64,000 nt of DNA from Bog-473 sp963782415 (GCA_963782415.1 CAWAJT010000004.1:186001-250000), one strand, 5' to 3'. Positions 27,961 through 37,399 are shown, counted from the first letter of the stretch. Translations and numbers: made by a program. The notes: generated from the letters alone by a model not told the origin.

Positions 27961-28137
27961 ATGGACGTCGCCGGTCTGAACGACAGAGCGCTCGTAGAGC
28001 GATACAACGCTTTGCGCGCAGACCTCGATCGAACTCGTGAGACGGATAAGCGGCTGGCGCTGCATAGGGAGCTTGGCAACCTCGCAGCCGAGCGCCAACG
28101 AAGGCATCCACTGCCGATAACTGCGCTTCGTTCCTAG
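27961..28137 (+). CDS. Small helical protein, unknown function
   Basis: A 58-residue frame from ATG 27961: MDVAGLNDRALVERYNAL, RADLDRTRETDKRLALHREL and GNLAAERQRRHP. It is rich in Leu, Arg and Glu in a heptad-like order and should form two amphipathic helices. The codon pattern looks coding, while the upstream extension to 27871 does not. No family is recognised and the start context is weak. Confidence 0.4.
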   Translation: MDVAGLNDRALVERYNALRADLDRTRETDKRLALHRELGNLAAERQRRHPLPITALRS

Positions 28138-28418
28138 TCCGTTGGTGCCGCTGTGCCGTGAGCCTCTGCTCTCTGCAGATGCCCACATTGGCCTTTCCAT
28201 TGCGCGTGTGTCGCATTGATTCGAAAGGATCTACGGCGGCGCGATTCACCCACTTACGGGTAGCGAGGGCTCAACCGGGATGCTCCGGGCCGCAGGGAAA
28301 TTGCGATCAGGGCGACGACTCCAGACAGCGGATGACGGAGGGGACAAGGCTCCTGAAGCGTTTCGGAGCGGTCGAGTGCCAGGGCGAGTGATCCTGAGGA
28401 GTAGCTCTAGGACGGGCA

Positions 28419-29018
28419 TTGTCCACTCCACAGAGAGAGCACAATGGAACCTTGGATGGATTCCAGTTCGCACCCCTGGATTCGAGCGACTTACCCGGCC
28501 TCTCGATTTGGCTTGCCCGGCCGCACGTCGCACGCTGGTGGCGAGAACCATTCGATCTCGTCTCTGTGGAACAGAACTACGGTCCGCTCGCTGGAGGGCT
28601 TGATACAACCGAAGGGTTCATCGTCCATTTCGGTGGCCGACCTATTGGCTACGTCCAGCGGTACCTCATCGACGAGAACCCGAACTGGCAGGAAACGATC
28701 CGTCGTGCGATTGGTCAAGCGCGCGGCATCGGAATCGACTACTTCATCGGGGAGCCGGGTCTGGTCGGAAAGGGTCTCGGACGCCGATTGATCTCCGGGT
28801 TCGTCGCTGAGTCCTGGAACCGGTATCCATCAGCCGAACGGATTGTTGTCGCCGTGCAGCAAGGCAATGTCGCCTCGTGGAAAGCGCTCGAGGCTTCGGG
28901 ATTCCGACGCGTCTGGGAAGGCGAATTGGCGTCCTCTGATCCTAGTGATCGAGGCCCGAGCTTTATCTACATTGCCAATCGAACTCAAGAGACATCACCG
29001 GGTGTTTCTACGCTTTAG
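28419..29018 (+). CDS. GNAT acetyltransferase (AAC(6')-Ib/Acetyltransf_8-like)
   Basis: About 199 residues. FAPLDSSDLPGLSIWLARPH and VARWWREP (the 'HVxRWW' motif), GFIVHFGGRPIGYVQRYLID, IDYFIGEPGLVGKGLGRRLI (acetyl-CoA loop of the GNAT fold) and IVVAVQQGNVASWKALEASGFRRV place it in the group that contains aminoglycoside 6'-N-acetyltransferases and siderophore-type acyltransferases. It transfers an acetyl group from acetyl-CoA to an amine. Aminoglycoside modification is possible but unproven. The start is TTG 28419; another TTG at 28449 would trim ten residues. It is a single gene. Confidence 0.82.
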   Translation: MSTPQREHNGTLDGFQFAPLDSSDLPGLSIWLARPHVARWWREPFDLVSVEQNYGPLAGGLDTTEGFIVHFGGRPIGYVQRYLIDENPNWQETIRRAIGQARGIGIDYFIGEPGLVGKGLGRRLISGFVAESWNRYPSAERIVVAVQQGNVASWKALEASGFRRVWEGELASSDPSDRGPSFIYIANRTQETSPGVSTL

Positions 29019-29308
29019 TAGCGTCGGGATGTCATCGACTGCGAAACCGGACTGATCAGCAGAAGACTTCTGCGCGCCACTCTTCTGCTGAATCTGACCT
29101 TCGAGGACGATCGAGCCGGAGAGAAGAAGGGCGAGCTCCGGTTCAACCTGCTGACGCCAGCCCCGGTTCCCGGAGGCGCTCCTAGTCGGGAGCTGTTCCA
29201 AGAAATCGAAGGAGGCACGCGCCACGAGCAACGAAAGGATGACAACTTGTGAACGGAAGGAAGCCTTAGGTCGGGAGCAGAAGTGGTGGTTAAAGGGCCA
29301 AGTAGTGG

Positions 29309-29725
29309 TTAGAGGGTCGACCGCTTCTTGTCCAAGATGGTCATGAAGAGGTCCGCGTGATGATCGCCCTGGTCGAGGAGCTTCACGCAGGCAGCACGCC
29401 GCGCCGTCTTCTGATCGGGTCTCGCATCGGCCAGGCTGGCGAACGCCACGGCAGCGTTGCGATAGACGCCGGCAGTGGCTCCGAGCTCCGCCTCCGCCTT
29501 CCGCAGACCCCGCGGCGCCCTCGGGGCTTCAAGCCAACGCAAGAGCGATGTGGCAGCGGCGAGGACCTTCGCGGACTGCGTGTCGTTCTGTCCGACGGAG
29601 GCCGTCGGGGCCTGATCGAGCGCACTGCGAAGCAGGGCGGCCGAAGCAATGAGTGGTCGGACCTGCTCCAACGCGCCATCAAGCCATTGGCGTTTGGCGT
29701 CGTCGAGGGCGGAAGTCGAGGGCAT
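29309..29725 (-). CDS. Helical protein of unknown function
   Basis: A 138-residue, Ala/Leu-rich and almost entirely helical soluble protein: ALEQVRPLIASAALLRSALD, KVLAAATSLLRWLEAPRAP and KLLDQGDHHADLFMTILDKK. No signal peptide, membrane segment or known motif. Not recognised. It lies divergent from the MFS transporter with 134 bases between the starts. Confidence 0.55.
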   Translation of the reverse strand: MPSTSALDDAKRQWLDGALEQVRPLIASAALLRSALDQAPTASVGQNDTQSAKVLAAATSLLRWLEAPRAPRGLRKAEAELGATAGVYRNAAVAFASLADARPDQKTARRAACVKLLDQGDHHADLFMTILDKKRSTL

Positions 29726-29859
29726 TTTGGAGAGAATTCGCAGCTCATCGGGTTGCGTTTACCTAATGTTCGCGGTTCGTTCACCTAAGGAATACCCCAA
29801 GTTTGCCTTCTCGTCACGCGGACCTGCCACATTGCACCCACCCGATCGGAGGCGTGGTC

Positions 29860-31428
29860 ATGGCAGAGGTCGAAGCGTCAACGCGAGACGGCGATTCTGC
29901 TGGGCACGCCGTGCCCCAGAGCGGCCTCGCCTCGCCCGGGCCGACCGTTGCTGACCTCCTGAACGAGGCGCCGACGAGCAAGTTCCACCGCAGGGCCGTT
30001 CTCATTTCGGGCATGGGCTTCTTCACGGATGCTTATGACCTCTTCGTCATCGCCACGGTCGCGACGCTCGTCAAGACGCAATGGCACCTTTCGACGACAC
30101 AAACGAGCTGGGTCACGGGCTCGGCCATCTTGGCCGCGTTTTTCGGGGCCATGGTGTTTGGGCGGATCGCGGATGTCATCGGGCGCAAGAGCATCTACGT
30201 CGTTGTCGCCGTCATCATGATCATCGGAGCTCTGGCTTCGGCCCTGGCGACTGGGTTCTGGTTCCTTGTCATCGCTCGCTTCGTCCTGGGTCTCGGTATC
30301 GGGGGCGACTATCCAGTTTCGGCCGTCCTCATGAGTGAATATGCGAACCGCAAGGACCGGGGCCGGCTCGTCGGCCTTGTGTTCTCCATGCAGGCCGTCG
30401 GGCTTATCATCGGACCCTTGGTGGCTCTGGTCCTGCTGTCATCCGGGATCAGCAGCAACCTCACGTGGAGATTGCTCCTTGGACTGGGCGCGTTGCCAGC
30501 CGCCGGAGTGGTCTACCTGCGGTCCCGGATGCCGGAGTCCCCGCGTTTCCGGGCCAAAGTCAAGGGACAGACGCAAGAAGCGGCTCAACAGCTGGGCGAC
30601 TTCTCCGAGGGAGCCATCGATGCCACAGCCGCAGTAGCGGGGACCGCGACGCAGATGCGAGTCAGTGAGTTCTTCACGAACCCCCGCATGCTCCGATTGA
30701 TCATCGGGACCGCCGGGGCCTGGTTCCTCTTCGACTACGCCTACTACGGCAACACGCTTTCGCTCCCGAGCATCCTCAAGGAAGTGTCCCCGAACGCAAG
30801 CCTTGAGCAGAAGCTTGCATGGTCCCTTGGCATCTTCGTGGTCTTCGCACTGCCGGGCTATCTCTTAGCCATCGCCAAGATGGACCGGATCGGTCATCGT
30901 CGCCTCCAATTCATCGGGTTTACCGTCATGGCGGTTTGCTTCTTGGCACTGGGTGCGTTTCCTATCTTGACGACAACGGTCGCGCCGTTCTTGCTGATCT
31001 TCGGCCTCAGCTACTTCTTCGTGGAATTCGGTCCCAACACGACAACATTCGTCATGCCGTCCGAGGTGTTTCCCGTGAATATGCGCACGACTGGTCACGG
31101 GACCGCCGCTGGCATCGGCAAGCTCGGAGCGTTCATCGGAGTGTTCCTGGTCCCGCAGTTGCAAACCCACATTCAGCTCCGCGGCATGCTCCTCGTCGCC
31201 GGAGGTGCGGCCGTACTCGGCTTCGCGCTCACCATGTTGCTACCGGAGCCAGCACAGAAGAGCTTGGAAGAGCTTTCGGGCGAAGATGATCCGGTGATGG
31301 CGCCGCTCGTTGGCCTCGAAGAACGCGCCGAAGTGGCTCCGGTGATCTCGAACGGCGTGCTGCCCGTGGGCGGGACAGCACCGCAGCCGAATGTGATCGC
31401 CGAGGAAGCCGCTGCGTCTTCAATGTGA
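29860..31428 (+). CDS. MFS transporter, phosphate:H+ symporter-like
   Basis: A 522-residue protein with twelve predicted membrane segments. FFTDAYDLFVIATVATLVK is the first helix of the sugar/phosphate symporter branch of MFS; GRIADVIGRKSIY carries the G-R-x-x-D-x-x-G-R-K loop 2-3 motif; GLGIGGDYPVSAVLMSEYA is the helix 4 motif found in PHS-type phosphate transporters (GxGxGGDYPLSA); VEFGPNTTTFVMPSEVFP fits helix 10. The central loop after helix 6 and the C-terminal tail are hydrophilic. Phosphate is the likeliest substrate. ATG 29860 follows GGAGG at seven bases; a longer frame from 29803 has no such site. Confidence 0.9.
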   Translation: MAEVEASTRDGDSAGHAVPQSGLASPGPTVADLLNEAPTSKFHRRAVLISGMGFFTDAYDLFVIATVATLVKTQWHLSTTQTSWVTGSAILAAFFGAMVFGRIADVIGRKSIYVVVAVIMIIGALASALATGFWFLVIARFVLGLGIGGDYPVSAVLMSEYANRKDRGRLVGLVFSMQAVGLIIGPLVALVLLSSGISSNLTWRLLLGLGALPAAGVVYLRSRMPESPRFRAKVKGQTQEAAQQLGDFSEGAIDATAAVAGTATQMRVSEFFTNPRMLRLIIGTAGAWFLFDYAYYGNTLSLPSILKEVSPNASLEQKLAWSLGIFVVFALPGYLLAIAKMDRIGHRRLQFIGFTVMAVCFLALGAFPILTTTVAPFLLIFGLSYFFVEFGPNTTTFVMPSEVFPVNMRTTGHGTAAGIGKLGAFIGVFLVPQLQTHIQLRGMLLVAGGAAVLGFALTMLLPEPAQKSLEELSGEDDPVMAPLVGLEERAEVAPVISNGVLPVGGTAPQPNVIAEEAAASSM

Positions 31429-32174
31429 CGCCGCGCAAAAGGCTCCCGATCATGATTCAGCGATGTGATTGCGGGATCCTGAAGAGCACCAACGTAGAAG
31501 GTTCGTGCGTCCGGTCGTTCCATCCCAATCTCCCCCGGAGAGGCTGACGTCGTCACGAGATCGGTAAGGCCCTTCCGATCTGCCTTCTCAATTCAGTGCG
31601 TCCATTGCGGCGTTGGTCACGAAGCCAATCCACCATTCCGTCGCGTCGCACTGTGCATGAACGTCGGTGACGCCGGCGTCGGGTGACACGAACGAGCGGC
31701 ACTGGTTGCTGCAGGCTGAACCGATCCTTCGCTCTCTTTCGGAGTCCTCCTCGTTGCAATGCGTCAGTCGATCTCGCCGAATCGGCCGACAATCGACTGA
31801 TCGAACGGATACGGCGCACAAGTCGGTTACCCCGCTGTGGAATACGCGGACGCTGTCGAAGAGTTGTGTTGTCGAGATCGAACGAGGTGATTGGCATGAG
31901 ATCGCCTCCTTCCGCTCCCAAGCCGGCTGGCTGATCAGGGCATGGGTTTGCTTCGTTAGCGACGTCGGATGGAACGCCGGTCCAGACCGTCCCCTCCGGT
32001 GTTCTCTCGGATCGGCCATCATTGCAAGCAACAGAGTGACGTCGCCGAGGATCTCGAATCACTTCGGATGAACCGCAGTGCCTGAAGGAGGCATCGCGCC
32101 GAAGCGCGGTGTGAGCACGACGGCCCGAGGGGGGTTTACGGCGGGCTCGACTCAGTGACAAACCGAAACACCGG
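31429..32174. other. Intergenic, no gene recognised
   Basis: About 750 bases between convergent genes. Overlapping open frames occur on both strands, with serine/arginine-rich, non-family products. No RNA gene or repeat was seen. It may be remnant DNA. Confidence 0.4.
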
Positions 32175-33239
32175 TCAGGGGCGGATCTCGTAGAAGGCGT
32201 TGACCGGATGGTCGACATCGAGGCGGCGGAAACGGCTGAACCCTGCTGCGCGTGCCATCGCTTCGGCCTTGGCTGGAGAGAGACCGAGAGTGCCGAGGCC
32301 CGCACCGTCAGGCGCCGACATCGCCGACGACATGCACGACAGAACGCTGATTCCGTACATCAACGATGCCATCGGATTCTCCGACGCGTTCAGCGCGAAG
32401 GTGTCATGTGCCTTGATGTCGACGAGTAGCCACGTGCCATCGGGGGCAATGGCCCGACGCAATGCCAGCATCATCTCGAACGGATGCGTCATGTCGTGAA
32501 TGCAATCGAATGTCGTGATGAATCCGATCGATCCGTCATCGGGGAGCGGCTCGTCTCGCGGGTCGTGGAATGACACGTTCGACACCTTGGCCTCCGAGCG
32601 CTTCTCCTCCGCGCGAGCGAGCGCGAAGCGGCTGATGTCATATCCCAAGAACCGACTCTTCGGGAACTCGCTGGCCATCAACAGCAGCGCCCCTCCTGCG
32701 CCACAGCCGACGTCCGCCGCGGTTATACCCTCGGCGAGCCGCTCGACGACACCGTGGAGCTCAGGCAGCACAACCGGCCGCAGGTGCGCTCGGTTCCACG
32801 GCTCGAACGAACGCTCGATACCAACAGCGGCTTCTGGGCCATGGCTGTCGTATTCGTGGCCGATTCCGGTACGGAAGCTCTCAGGCATCGCTCGAAGGGC
32901 TTCCATCGTGTTGGGAAAGCGATGGAACATTCCCATCCCGTATGACGGATGGTCGGGAGTAGCGAGGACCGCGGCGGCCTCGTCCGACAGAGAGAAGCGT
33001 TCTTGGTCGTCGCAGTCGATGATGTGCGCAGCAGCCTGGTTGTATGCCCACTCGCGAACCCAGCGCTCATGAAGGCCAGCGTGTTGGGCGAGCTCATTCG
33101 AATGCAGCGGCTTCCCAGCCGTTCGGAGCGCCGAGTAGAGACCAAGCTTGTCGCCGAGGTGGATCATCCCCGCGGTGACTGCGCCCTCGAGCTTGGTGAA
33201 CACGAGAAACGAGAACATCCGGAGCTTCTTCTCATCCAT
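32175..33239 (-). CDS. Class I SAM-dependent methyltransferase with N-terminal winged helix
   Basis: About 354 residues from ATG 33239. Residues 1-100 resemble the dimerisation/winged-helix domain of O-methyltransferase-like enzymes (LEGAVTAGMIHLGDKLGLYS, HAGLHERWVREW). The C-terminal Rossmann domain has AADVGCGAGGALLLMASEFP (motif I, SAM binding), FLGYDISRFALARA, ITTFDCIHDMTHP (motif IV) and WLLVDIKAHD. It resembles the 'Rv2258c-like' methyltransferases of actinobacteria. The substrate is unknown. A further in-frame ATG at 33248 is possible; the 12 codons before it are not family-like. Confidence 0.9.
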   Translation of the reverse strand: MDEKKLRMFSFLVFTKLEGAVTAGMIHLGDKLGLYSALRTAGKPLHSNELAQHAGLHERWVREWAYNQAAAHIIDCDDQERFSLSDEAAAVLATPDHPSYGMGMFHRFPNTMEALRAMPESFRTGIGHEYDSHGPEAAVGIERSFEPWNRAHLRPVVLPELHGVVERLAEGITAADVGCGAGGALLLMASEFPKSRFLGYDISRFALARAEEKRSEAKVSNVSFHDPRDEPLPDDGSIGFITTFDCIHDMTHPFEMMLALRRAIAPDGTWLLVDIKAHDTFALNASENPMASLMYGISVLSCMSSAMSAPDGAGLGTLGLSPAKAEAMARAAGFSRFRRLDVDHPVNAFYEIRP

Positions 33240-33276
33240 GGTCTGCATCCTTGTCGAACGGACAGGTCCTTCGCTG

Positions 33277-33559
33277 CTACGCAAGGCCGTCTTCTACGAA
33301 GGCACGGGCTGAGCAGGGACGCGAGCGAGCGCCGGCTTTCCGCAGCGATGGCCCTGATGGATCTGCCTGATCACCAGGGGACTGACCGACTGCATCGAGC
33401 ATCCCTCGGAGGCTGCGGAGTCCACGCTGAGCCACGATGTCGCGGCGTACACGGCCTTCGAACGGCCTTGTCTTAGCCGCCTGCACTCGGCCTTCGACCC
33501 GCCTGAGTCGCAAGCGAAGATCGTCGAGCACGTTTCGTGCGTCGTTCCTTGCCACTCTC
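33277..33559 (-). pseudogene. Possible degenerate CsoR-like gene
   Basis: Minus-strand frame contains NVLDDLRLRLRRVEGRVQA and, later, RRDIVAQRGLRSLRGMLDAV. The first block resembles the opening helix of CsoR-family repressors ('VxxRLRRVEGQVxxI'), and the second loosely resembles 'CRDVVTQ'. The metal/thiol cysteines are missing and the C-terminus is not family-like. It sits just downstream of the MMPL gene, in a locus with CsoR-type operators. The evidence is weak. Confidence 0.3.
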
Positions 33560-33602
33560 CCGTCTTCGTCGGTGATCTCGTCAGCTGAAGAGCCCGTCCC
33601 GC

Positions 33603-35855
33603 TCAGTGGGAGAACTTCACCTTGGGCAGGATCCGTCCGAGCCACTTGGGCTGGTGCCAGGCTCCGTGCCCGCCCAACCGCAGCGCGACGGGCAGCACCA
33701 CGAGGCGAACCACCAGTGCGTCGAGGGCCACGGCGATGGCCAGGATCACGCCCATCTCCTTGGGGGCCAGGGGGCCCGACAAGGCGAAGGTCAAGAACAC
33801 GGCGATCATCACCGCGGCGGCCGAGAGCACGACCCGCCCGGACGTGCGCATCGACCCCACCATGGCGTGCTCGGGGTCGGGATGCGTCTCGTAGCGCTCC
33901 TTGGCCGCGGACAGCATGAACAGCGTGTAGTCCATGGCAACGCCGAAGACCATGGCCCCGAAGAACAGCGGGGCCCAGGCGTCGATGAAGCCCTGGGGTT
34001 GGAAGTTGAGCAAGCCCGAAAGATCGCCGTTCTGGAAGATGAGCCGACCGATGCCGAAGGCTCCGGCCACCGACAGCGCCGTGATCACCACGCCGAGCGC
34101 GGCGATCAGCGGGGCACCGAGGGCGATCAGGAGCAGCAAGAATCCCAAGATGCCCAAGATGGCCAGGACGACAGGCGTGTGCGAGGCCAGGGACTGCTCG
34201 AGGTCATGGTTCTCGGCCGCCGCCCCGCCGACCAGCGTCCCCGCCGGCAGCACCTGTCGGAGGTGGTCGATGGTCGCGCCGGTCGTGCTCGTCGAGGGTC
34301 CCGTGGTCGGGACAACCTGGTCGAGGGTCCATCCGGCGTGGGTCGGGCCGGGGACGACGCCGGCCACCCCGGCCGCGTGCGCGAGGGTGTCGAGGGCTTG
34401 GGTCTGGTCGCCCTTGGGCACCACCACCTGAAGGGTTCCCGGGGCGCCCGGACCGAAGGCGCTCGTCACCTGGTTGTAGCCCACTCGGGCGTTGTCGCTG
34501 GCCGGCACGATCGTGATCGAGGGCATGTTGGTCCGCATCCCGATGATCGGCGCGGCCGCCAGCATCAACAAGACAAGGGCCGCCGCACCAGCCGGGAACG
34601 GATGACGCCACAAGAACCTGCCCCATGCGTGCAGCGCCCGGTCGAGGGGACCTTCATCACCGTGGGCCGGGGGCGTGCGACGCAGCCGAATCTTTCCCTT
34701 GTTGATGTTGGTCCCGAGCTTGCCGAGGACGGCCGGGAGCAGTGTCAAGGTGGCCGCCAGCACGGCGACGACGGACAACATGATGCCGAAGGCCATCGAA
34801 CGGAAGGCGGGGCTCGGCACGATCAGAATTGCGGCTAATGACGCGAGCACGGTGAGCGCACTGAACGCCACGGCCTTGCCGGCGGTGTCGACCGTCTCGG
34901 CCACCGAAGCGACGATGGCCTCGTGGTCTCCGGGCTTCGCACCCCGCCGTTCAAGGGCGCTGCGGAAGCGCATCACCAAGAAGAGCGCGTAATCGATGCC
35001 CAACGCCAAGGCGAACATCAGGGCGAAGTTCAGCGCCCAGATGGAGACCGGCGTGAACTTCGTGGTGATGACCAGTGCGCCGGCGGCCACCAGGAGGCCG
35101 GCCATGGTCAAGAGCAGGGGCAGGCCGGCGGCCACCAGGCTTCCGAAGGCAATGACCAAGATGATGATCGTGACCGGCCACGACAGCATCTCGGAACGCA
35201 ACATGGCCGAGCGATTGGCGGTGTTGAAATTGGCCCACAGCGCGCTGTCCCCGGTCAGTGTGACGGTGACCGCCGAAGTGGAGAGTCTGCTCAGAGGCGT
35301 AGCGACGGTATCGGCCGCCTGCACCATCTTGTTGGAGTCAGCGGCAGATCCCGCCGTGATGACCGCCGTCCGACCGTCTCGTGACAGCGAGACACCGGCT
35401 TGGGGCGGGACCACGGTGGACACCCGGGGATCGTTGCGGAGCACGTTCGTCGCCTTGGCCACGATGGCCTGCGCCTGCGGATCCGACGCGATCGGGCCGT
35501 GCCGGTCGACGACGACGACTTGAAGGCCGGTGGCACCGAGGCCCGAGAAGTTCTTCTCGATGAGGGCCCGCGCCGCGACCGACTGACTGTTCGACGCCTG
35601 CCACCCGGCGCCGGCGAGCGCGCTCTCGACGTGGATGGCGAAGAACCCGAAACCGACGAGGACCAAGAGCCAGGCGATGAGCACACGCCGGAAATGGGTG
35701 GCGGCCCAACGGCCCAGCCGGGCGAAGGGGCCGGTCGGGGCGGTGGCGTCGTCTGCGTGGACGACCTCTGGGGTCCCAACCGACGGGTCTGACGGGTCGG
35801 CCGCGCCCTCCGCCTCGTCGAGCGCTTCGGGATCGGCACCTCTGGTCGTCGTCAT
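33603..35855 (-). CDS. MMPL-family RND transporter
   Basis: A 750-residue membrane protein with the repeated MMPL architecture. It has a membrane anchor after residue 50 (VLIAWLLVLVGFGFFAI), a large extracytoplasmic domain, and a block of five helices containing NFALMFALALGIDYALFLVM (the G-x-x-x-D-Y motif for proton relay). A second half repeats the plan, with FFGAMVFGVAMDYTLFMLSA. Such pumps export lipids, siderophores or toxic compounds using the proton gradient. The gene starts about 50 bases from two CsoR-type palindromes shared with the divergent methyltransferase, so it is probably controlled by the repressor at 37130. The first 40 residues are acidic and cytoplasmic. Confidence 0.92.
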   Translation of the reverse strand: MTTTRGADPEALDEAEGAADPSDPSVGTPEVVHADDATAPTGPFARLGRWAATHFRRVLIAWLLVLVGFGFFAIHVESALAGAGWQASNSQSVAARALIEKNFSGLGATGLQVVVVDRHGPIASDPQAQAIVAKATNVLRNDPRVSTVVPPQAGVSLSRDGRTAVITAGSAADSNKMVQAADTVATPLSRLSTSAVTVTLTGDSALWANFNTANRSAMLRSEMLSWPVTIIILVIAFGSLVAAGLPLLLTMAGLLVAAGALVITTKFTPVSIWALNFALMFALALGIDYALFLVMRFRSALERRGAKPGDHEAIVASVAETVDTAGKAVAFSALTVLASLAAILIVPSPAFRSMAFGIMLSVVAVLAATLTLLPAVLGKLGTNINKGKIRLRRTPPAHGDEGPLDRALHAWGRFLWRHPFPAGAAALVLLMLAAAPIIGMRTNMPSITIVPASDNARVGYNQVTSAFGPGAPGTLQVVVPKGDQTQALDTLAHAAGVAGVVPGPTHAGWTLDQVVPTTGPSTSTTGATIDHLRQVLPAGTLVGGAAAENHDLEQSLASHTPVVLAILGILGFLLLLIALGAPLIAALGVVITALSVAGAFGIGRLIFQNGDLSGLLNFQPQGFIDAWAPLFFGAMVFGVAMDYTLFMLSAAKERYETHPDPEHAMVGSMRTSGRVVLSAAAVMIAVFLTFALSGPLAPKEMGVILAIAVALDALVVRLVVLPVALRLGGHGAWHQPKWLGRILPKVKFSH

Positions 35856-35905
35856 GAGAAACGTCCTTTGTCAGGCCAGCATCCACGCCCGGGGGACCGA
35901 TGCCA

Positions 35906-35923
35906 GATACCTAGGGGGGTATC
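35906..35923. promoter_or_regulatory. CsoR/CstR-type operator, site 1
   Basis: GATACCTAGGGGGGTATC, a G-tract palindrome of the type bound by CsoR-family repressors, 51 bases upstream of the MMPL start codon. It matches the site at 38563 in both arms. Confidence 0.7.
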
Positions 35924-35936
35924 TACACTGTAGCAT

Positions 35937-35954
35937 GGTACCCCCTGGGGTATC
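35937..35954. promoter_or_regulatory. CsoR/CstR-type operator, site 2
   Basis: GGTACCCCCTGGGGTATC, the same palindrome class in the opposite orientation, starting 31 bases after site 1 (about three helical turns) and 51 bases before the methyltransferase start. The two sites could control both divergent genes. Confidence 0.65.
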
Positions 35955-36004
35955 ACACCAGTGGTGGGCACTGATTAGGTATGCGGACACCAAGGAGGTG
36001 CGCT

Positions 36005-36679
36005 GTGAGCACACTGGATCAAAAGAGTTGGGACGAGCGCTATGGGACCAGTGAGCTGGTGTGGGGCTCAGGTCCGAACAGATTCCTCGCAGATGAGGTC
36101 GCGGGCTTGCGGCCCGGGACCGCCGTCGACGTGGCCTGTGGCGAGGGTCGCAACGCCATCTGGCTGGCCAGCATCGGCTGGCAGGTCGTCGGTGTCGACT
36201 TCTCCCCAAGAGGCCTCGACAAAGCACGTCAGTTTGCGACACAGCGAGGTGTGGCGGTGGATTGGGTGCAGGCCGACGTCACCACATGGGAGCCACCGAG
36301 CACCTTTGACCTCGTCGTGGTCATGTACCTGCACCTCCCGGCGGATCTTCGTCATGACGTCTTGGCACGCATGGCGAGGGCAGTCGCGCCGGGGGGCACC
36401 ATGCTGGTGGTGGCTCATGACCTCATGAACCTCTCTGAAGGGGTCGGCGGCCCACAGGACCCCGCCGTTCTCTACGGACCCGATGACGTGGTCGGCGACA
36501 TCGGGGCAGTCCTTGGCATCGAGCGTGCGGAGCGTGTTCGCCGGCCGGTCTCCACGTCGGAGGGTGAGGCGACGGCGATCGACGTCCTGGTTCGAGGTCG
36601 TCGTTCGCTCAGGTCACCAGACCATGAGCCCGGAGGAAGTCCTTCTGCTCGTCATGCATCTCATCAGGAAGGGCGGTGA
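36005..36679 (+). CDS. TehB-like SAM-dependent methyltransferase
   Basis: About 224 residues. WDERYGTSELVWGSGPNRFL is the start typical of the TehB/thiopurine-methyltransferase-like branch. AVDVACGEGRNAIWLASIGW is motif I, VVGVDFSPRGLDKAR motif II, FDLVVVMYLHLP motif IV and GGTMLVVAHD motif V. Relatives methylate tellurite or small thiols. Next to sulfur-stress genes and a shared operator, a thiol or metalloid substrate is an attractive inference. Start GTG 36005 follows AAGGAGG. Its last 71 bases overlap the convergent NUDIX gene; the final 25 residues look non-conserved. Confidence 0.87.
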   Translation: MSTLDQKSWDERYGTSELVWGSGPNRFLADEVAGLRPGTAVDVACGEGRNAIWLASIGWQVVGVDFSPRGLDKARQFATQRGVAVDWVQADVTTWEPPSTFDLVVVMYLHLPADLRHDVLARMARAVAPGGTMLVVAHDLMNLSEGVGGPQDPAVLYGPDDVVGDIGAVLGIERAERVRRPVSTSEGEATAIDVLVRGRRSLRSPDHEPGGSPSARHASHQEGR

Positions 36680-37133
36680 ACCAGGAGACCAGACCATCTT
36701 CGCCGTGAAAGTGGTCAGCGGACGACGGCGCCATATGCAGGCCGAAGGCGATGCCCACGGGCCAGTCCAGGCCGAGAGCGAGGTGGCTTGGATACTCGAT
36801 GTACCCGAGCAATCCGTCGATGAGGACTTCCACTCCGAGTTCTTCGAGCGCGACCCGATGGACGGCATCCGTCAACGGTTCGCCAAAGCGCACCGTTCCA
36901 CCCGGTATGTGCCAGGGACCGGCACACGGGCCCATCAGGCGACGAGCGAGGAGGATCCCGTCCGACGAGACGATGACGAGCTCGACGGTGAGCCGAGGCA
37001 CCCTGGCGTAGATGGAGTCGTACTCGCCCTGAGGGAGAGCGGCTCGCCGTACTGACGTCGTGTCAGGATCGGGTAGAGCCCGGCCCTGTGATGGGGAGTC
37101 CGAGGCGGACCGACCTCGGCAGGTTCCAATCAC
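36609..37133 (-). CDS. NUDIX hydrolase
   Basis: Up to 174 residues. The NUDIX box GGTVRFGEPLTDAVHRVALE plus ELG fits G-x5-E-x7-R-E-U-x-E-E-x-G-U, except that the Glu after the conserved Arg is Val. LTVELVIVSSDGILLARRLM and GPWHIPGGT precede it, and WPVGIAFGLHM follows. NUDIX enzymes hydrolyse nucleoside diphosphates linked to another group. The changed box and the GPWHIPGG start resemble GDP-mannose mannosyl hydrolase-type members, so the substrate could be a sugar nucleotide. The first 30 residues are not family-like; the true start may be near residue 34. Confidence 0.82.
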   Translation of the reverse strand: MIGTCRGRSASDSPSQGRALPDPDTTSVRRAALPQGEYDSIYARVPRLTVELVIVSSDGILLARRLMGPCAGPWHIPGGTVRFGEPLTDAVHRVALEELGVEVLIDGLLGYIEYPSHLALGLDWPVGIAFGLHMAPSSADHFHGEDGLVSWFTALPDEMHDEQKDFLRAHGLVT

Positions 37134-37399
37134 GTCAGCTTCATGAACATTTTCTGCACCGCATCGATTGGATAGCCATCCGCCTCCGCGTCCTCAGGAT
37201 GCTCGATGCAGTACGTGAGACCCGCGGCCACGAGCTGGAATCCTGCCTGTTCGAGCGCCTTGGTGGCTGCCGAAATCTGGGTGACCACGTCGCGGCACTC
37301 ACGACCCTCGTCGAGCATCCGTTCGATGCCCTGTACCTGACCTGCGACTCGGCGGAGCCGCTTGCGGACATCATCGACGACGTCATCGGGTAGTTGCAC
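37130..37399 (-). CDS. CsoR-family repressor, CstR-like (persulfide sensor)
   Basis: An 89-residue all-helical protein: VRKRLRRVAGQVQGIERMLD, ECRDVVTQISAATKALEQAG and LVAAGLTYCIEHPEDA. It aligns along its whole length with CsoR/RcnR proteins. In copper-sensing CsoR the ligands are Cys-His-Cys. Here the first Cys (ECRDVV) and last Cys (TYC) are kept, but the His position is Gly. A two-Cys pair without His is the signature of CstR, which forms di- or tri-sulfide links when persulfide rises and then releases DNA. The adjacent persulfide dioxygenase and rhodanese genes fit this. Its likely targets are the palindromes at 38563, 35906 and 35937. Confidence 0.88.
   Translation of the reverse strand: MQLPDDVVDDVRKRLRRVAGQVQGIERMLDEGRECRDVVTQISAATKALEQAGFQLVAAGLTYCIEHPEDAEADGYPIDAVQKMFMKLT

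Noticed and set aside
33606..34838. Plus-strand frame of 410 codons inside the MMPL gene
   Set aside because: Antisense to a clear MMPL transporter in high-GC DNA; product rich in Gly, Arg and Gln without motifs.
37130..37399. Copper-sensing CsoR assignment for this repressor
   Set aside because: The His ligand of the Cys-His-Cys copper site is Gly and the neighbours are sulfur-detox genes, so CstR-like is the better call.
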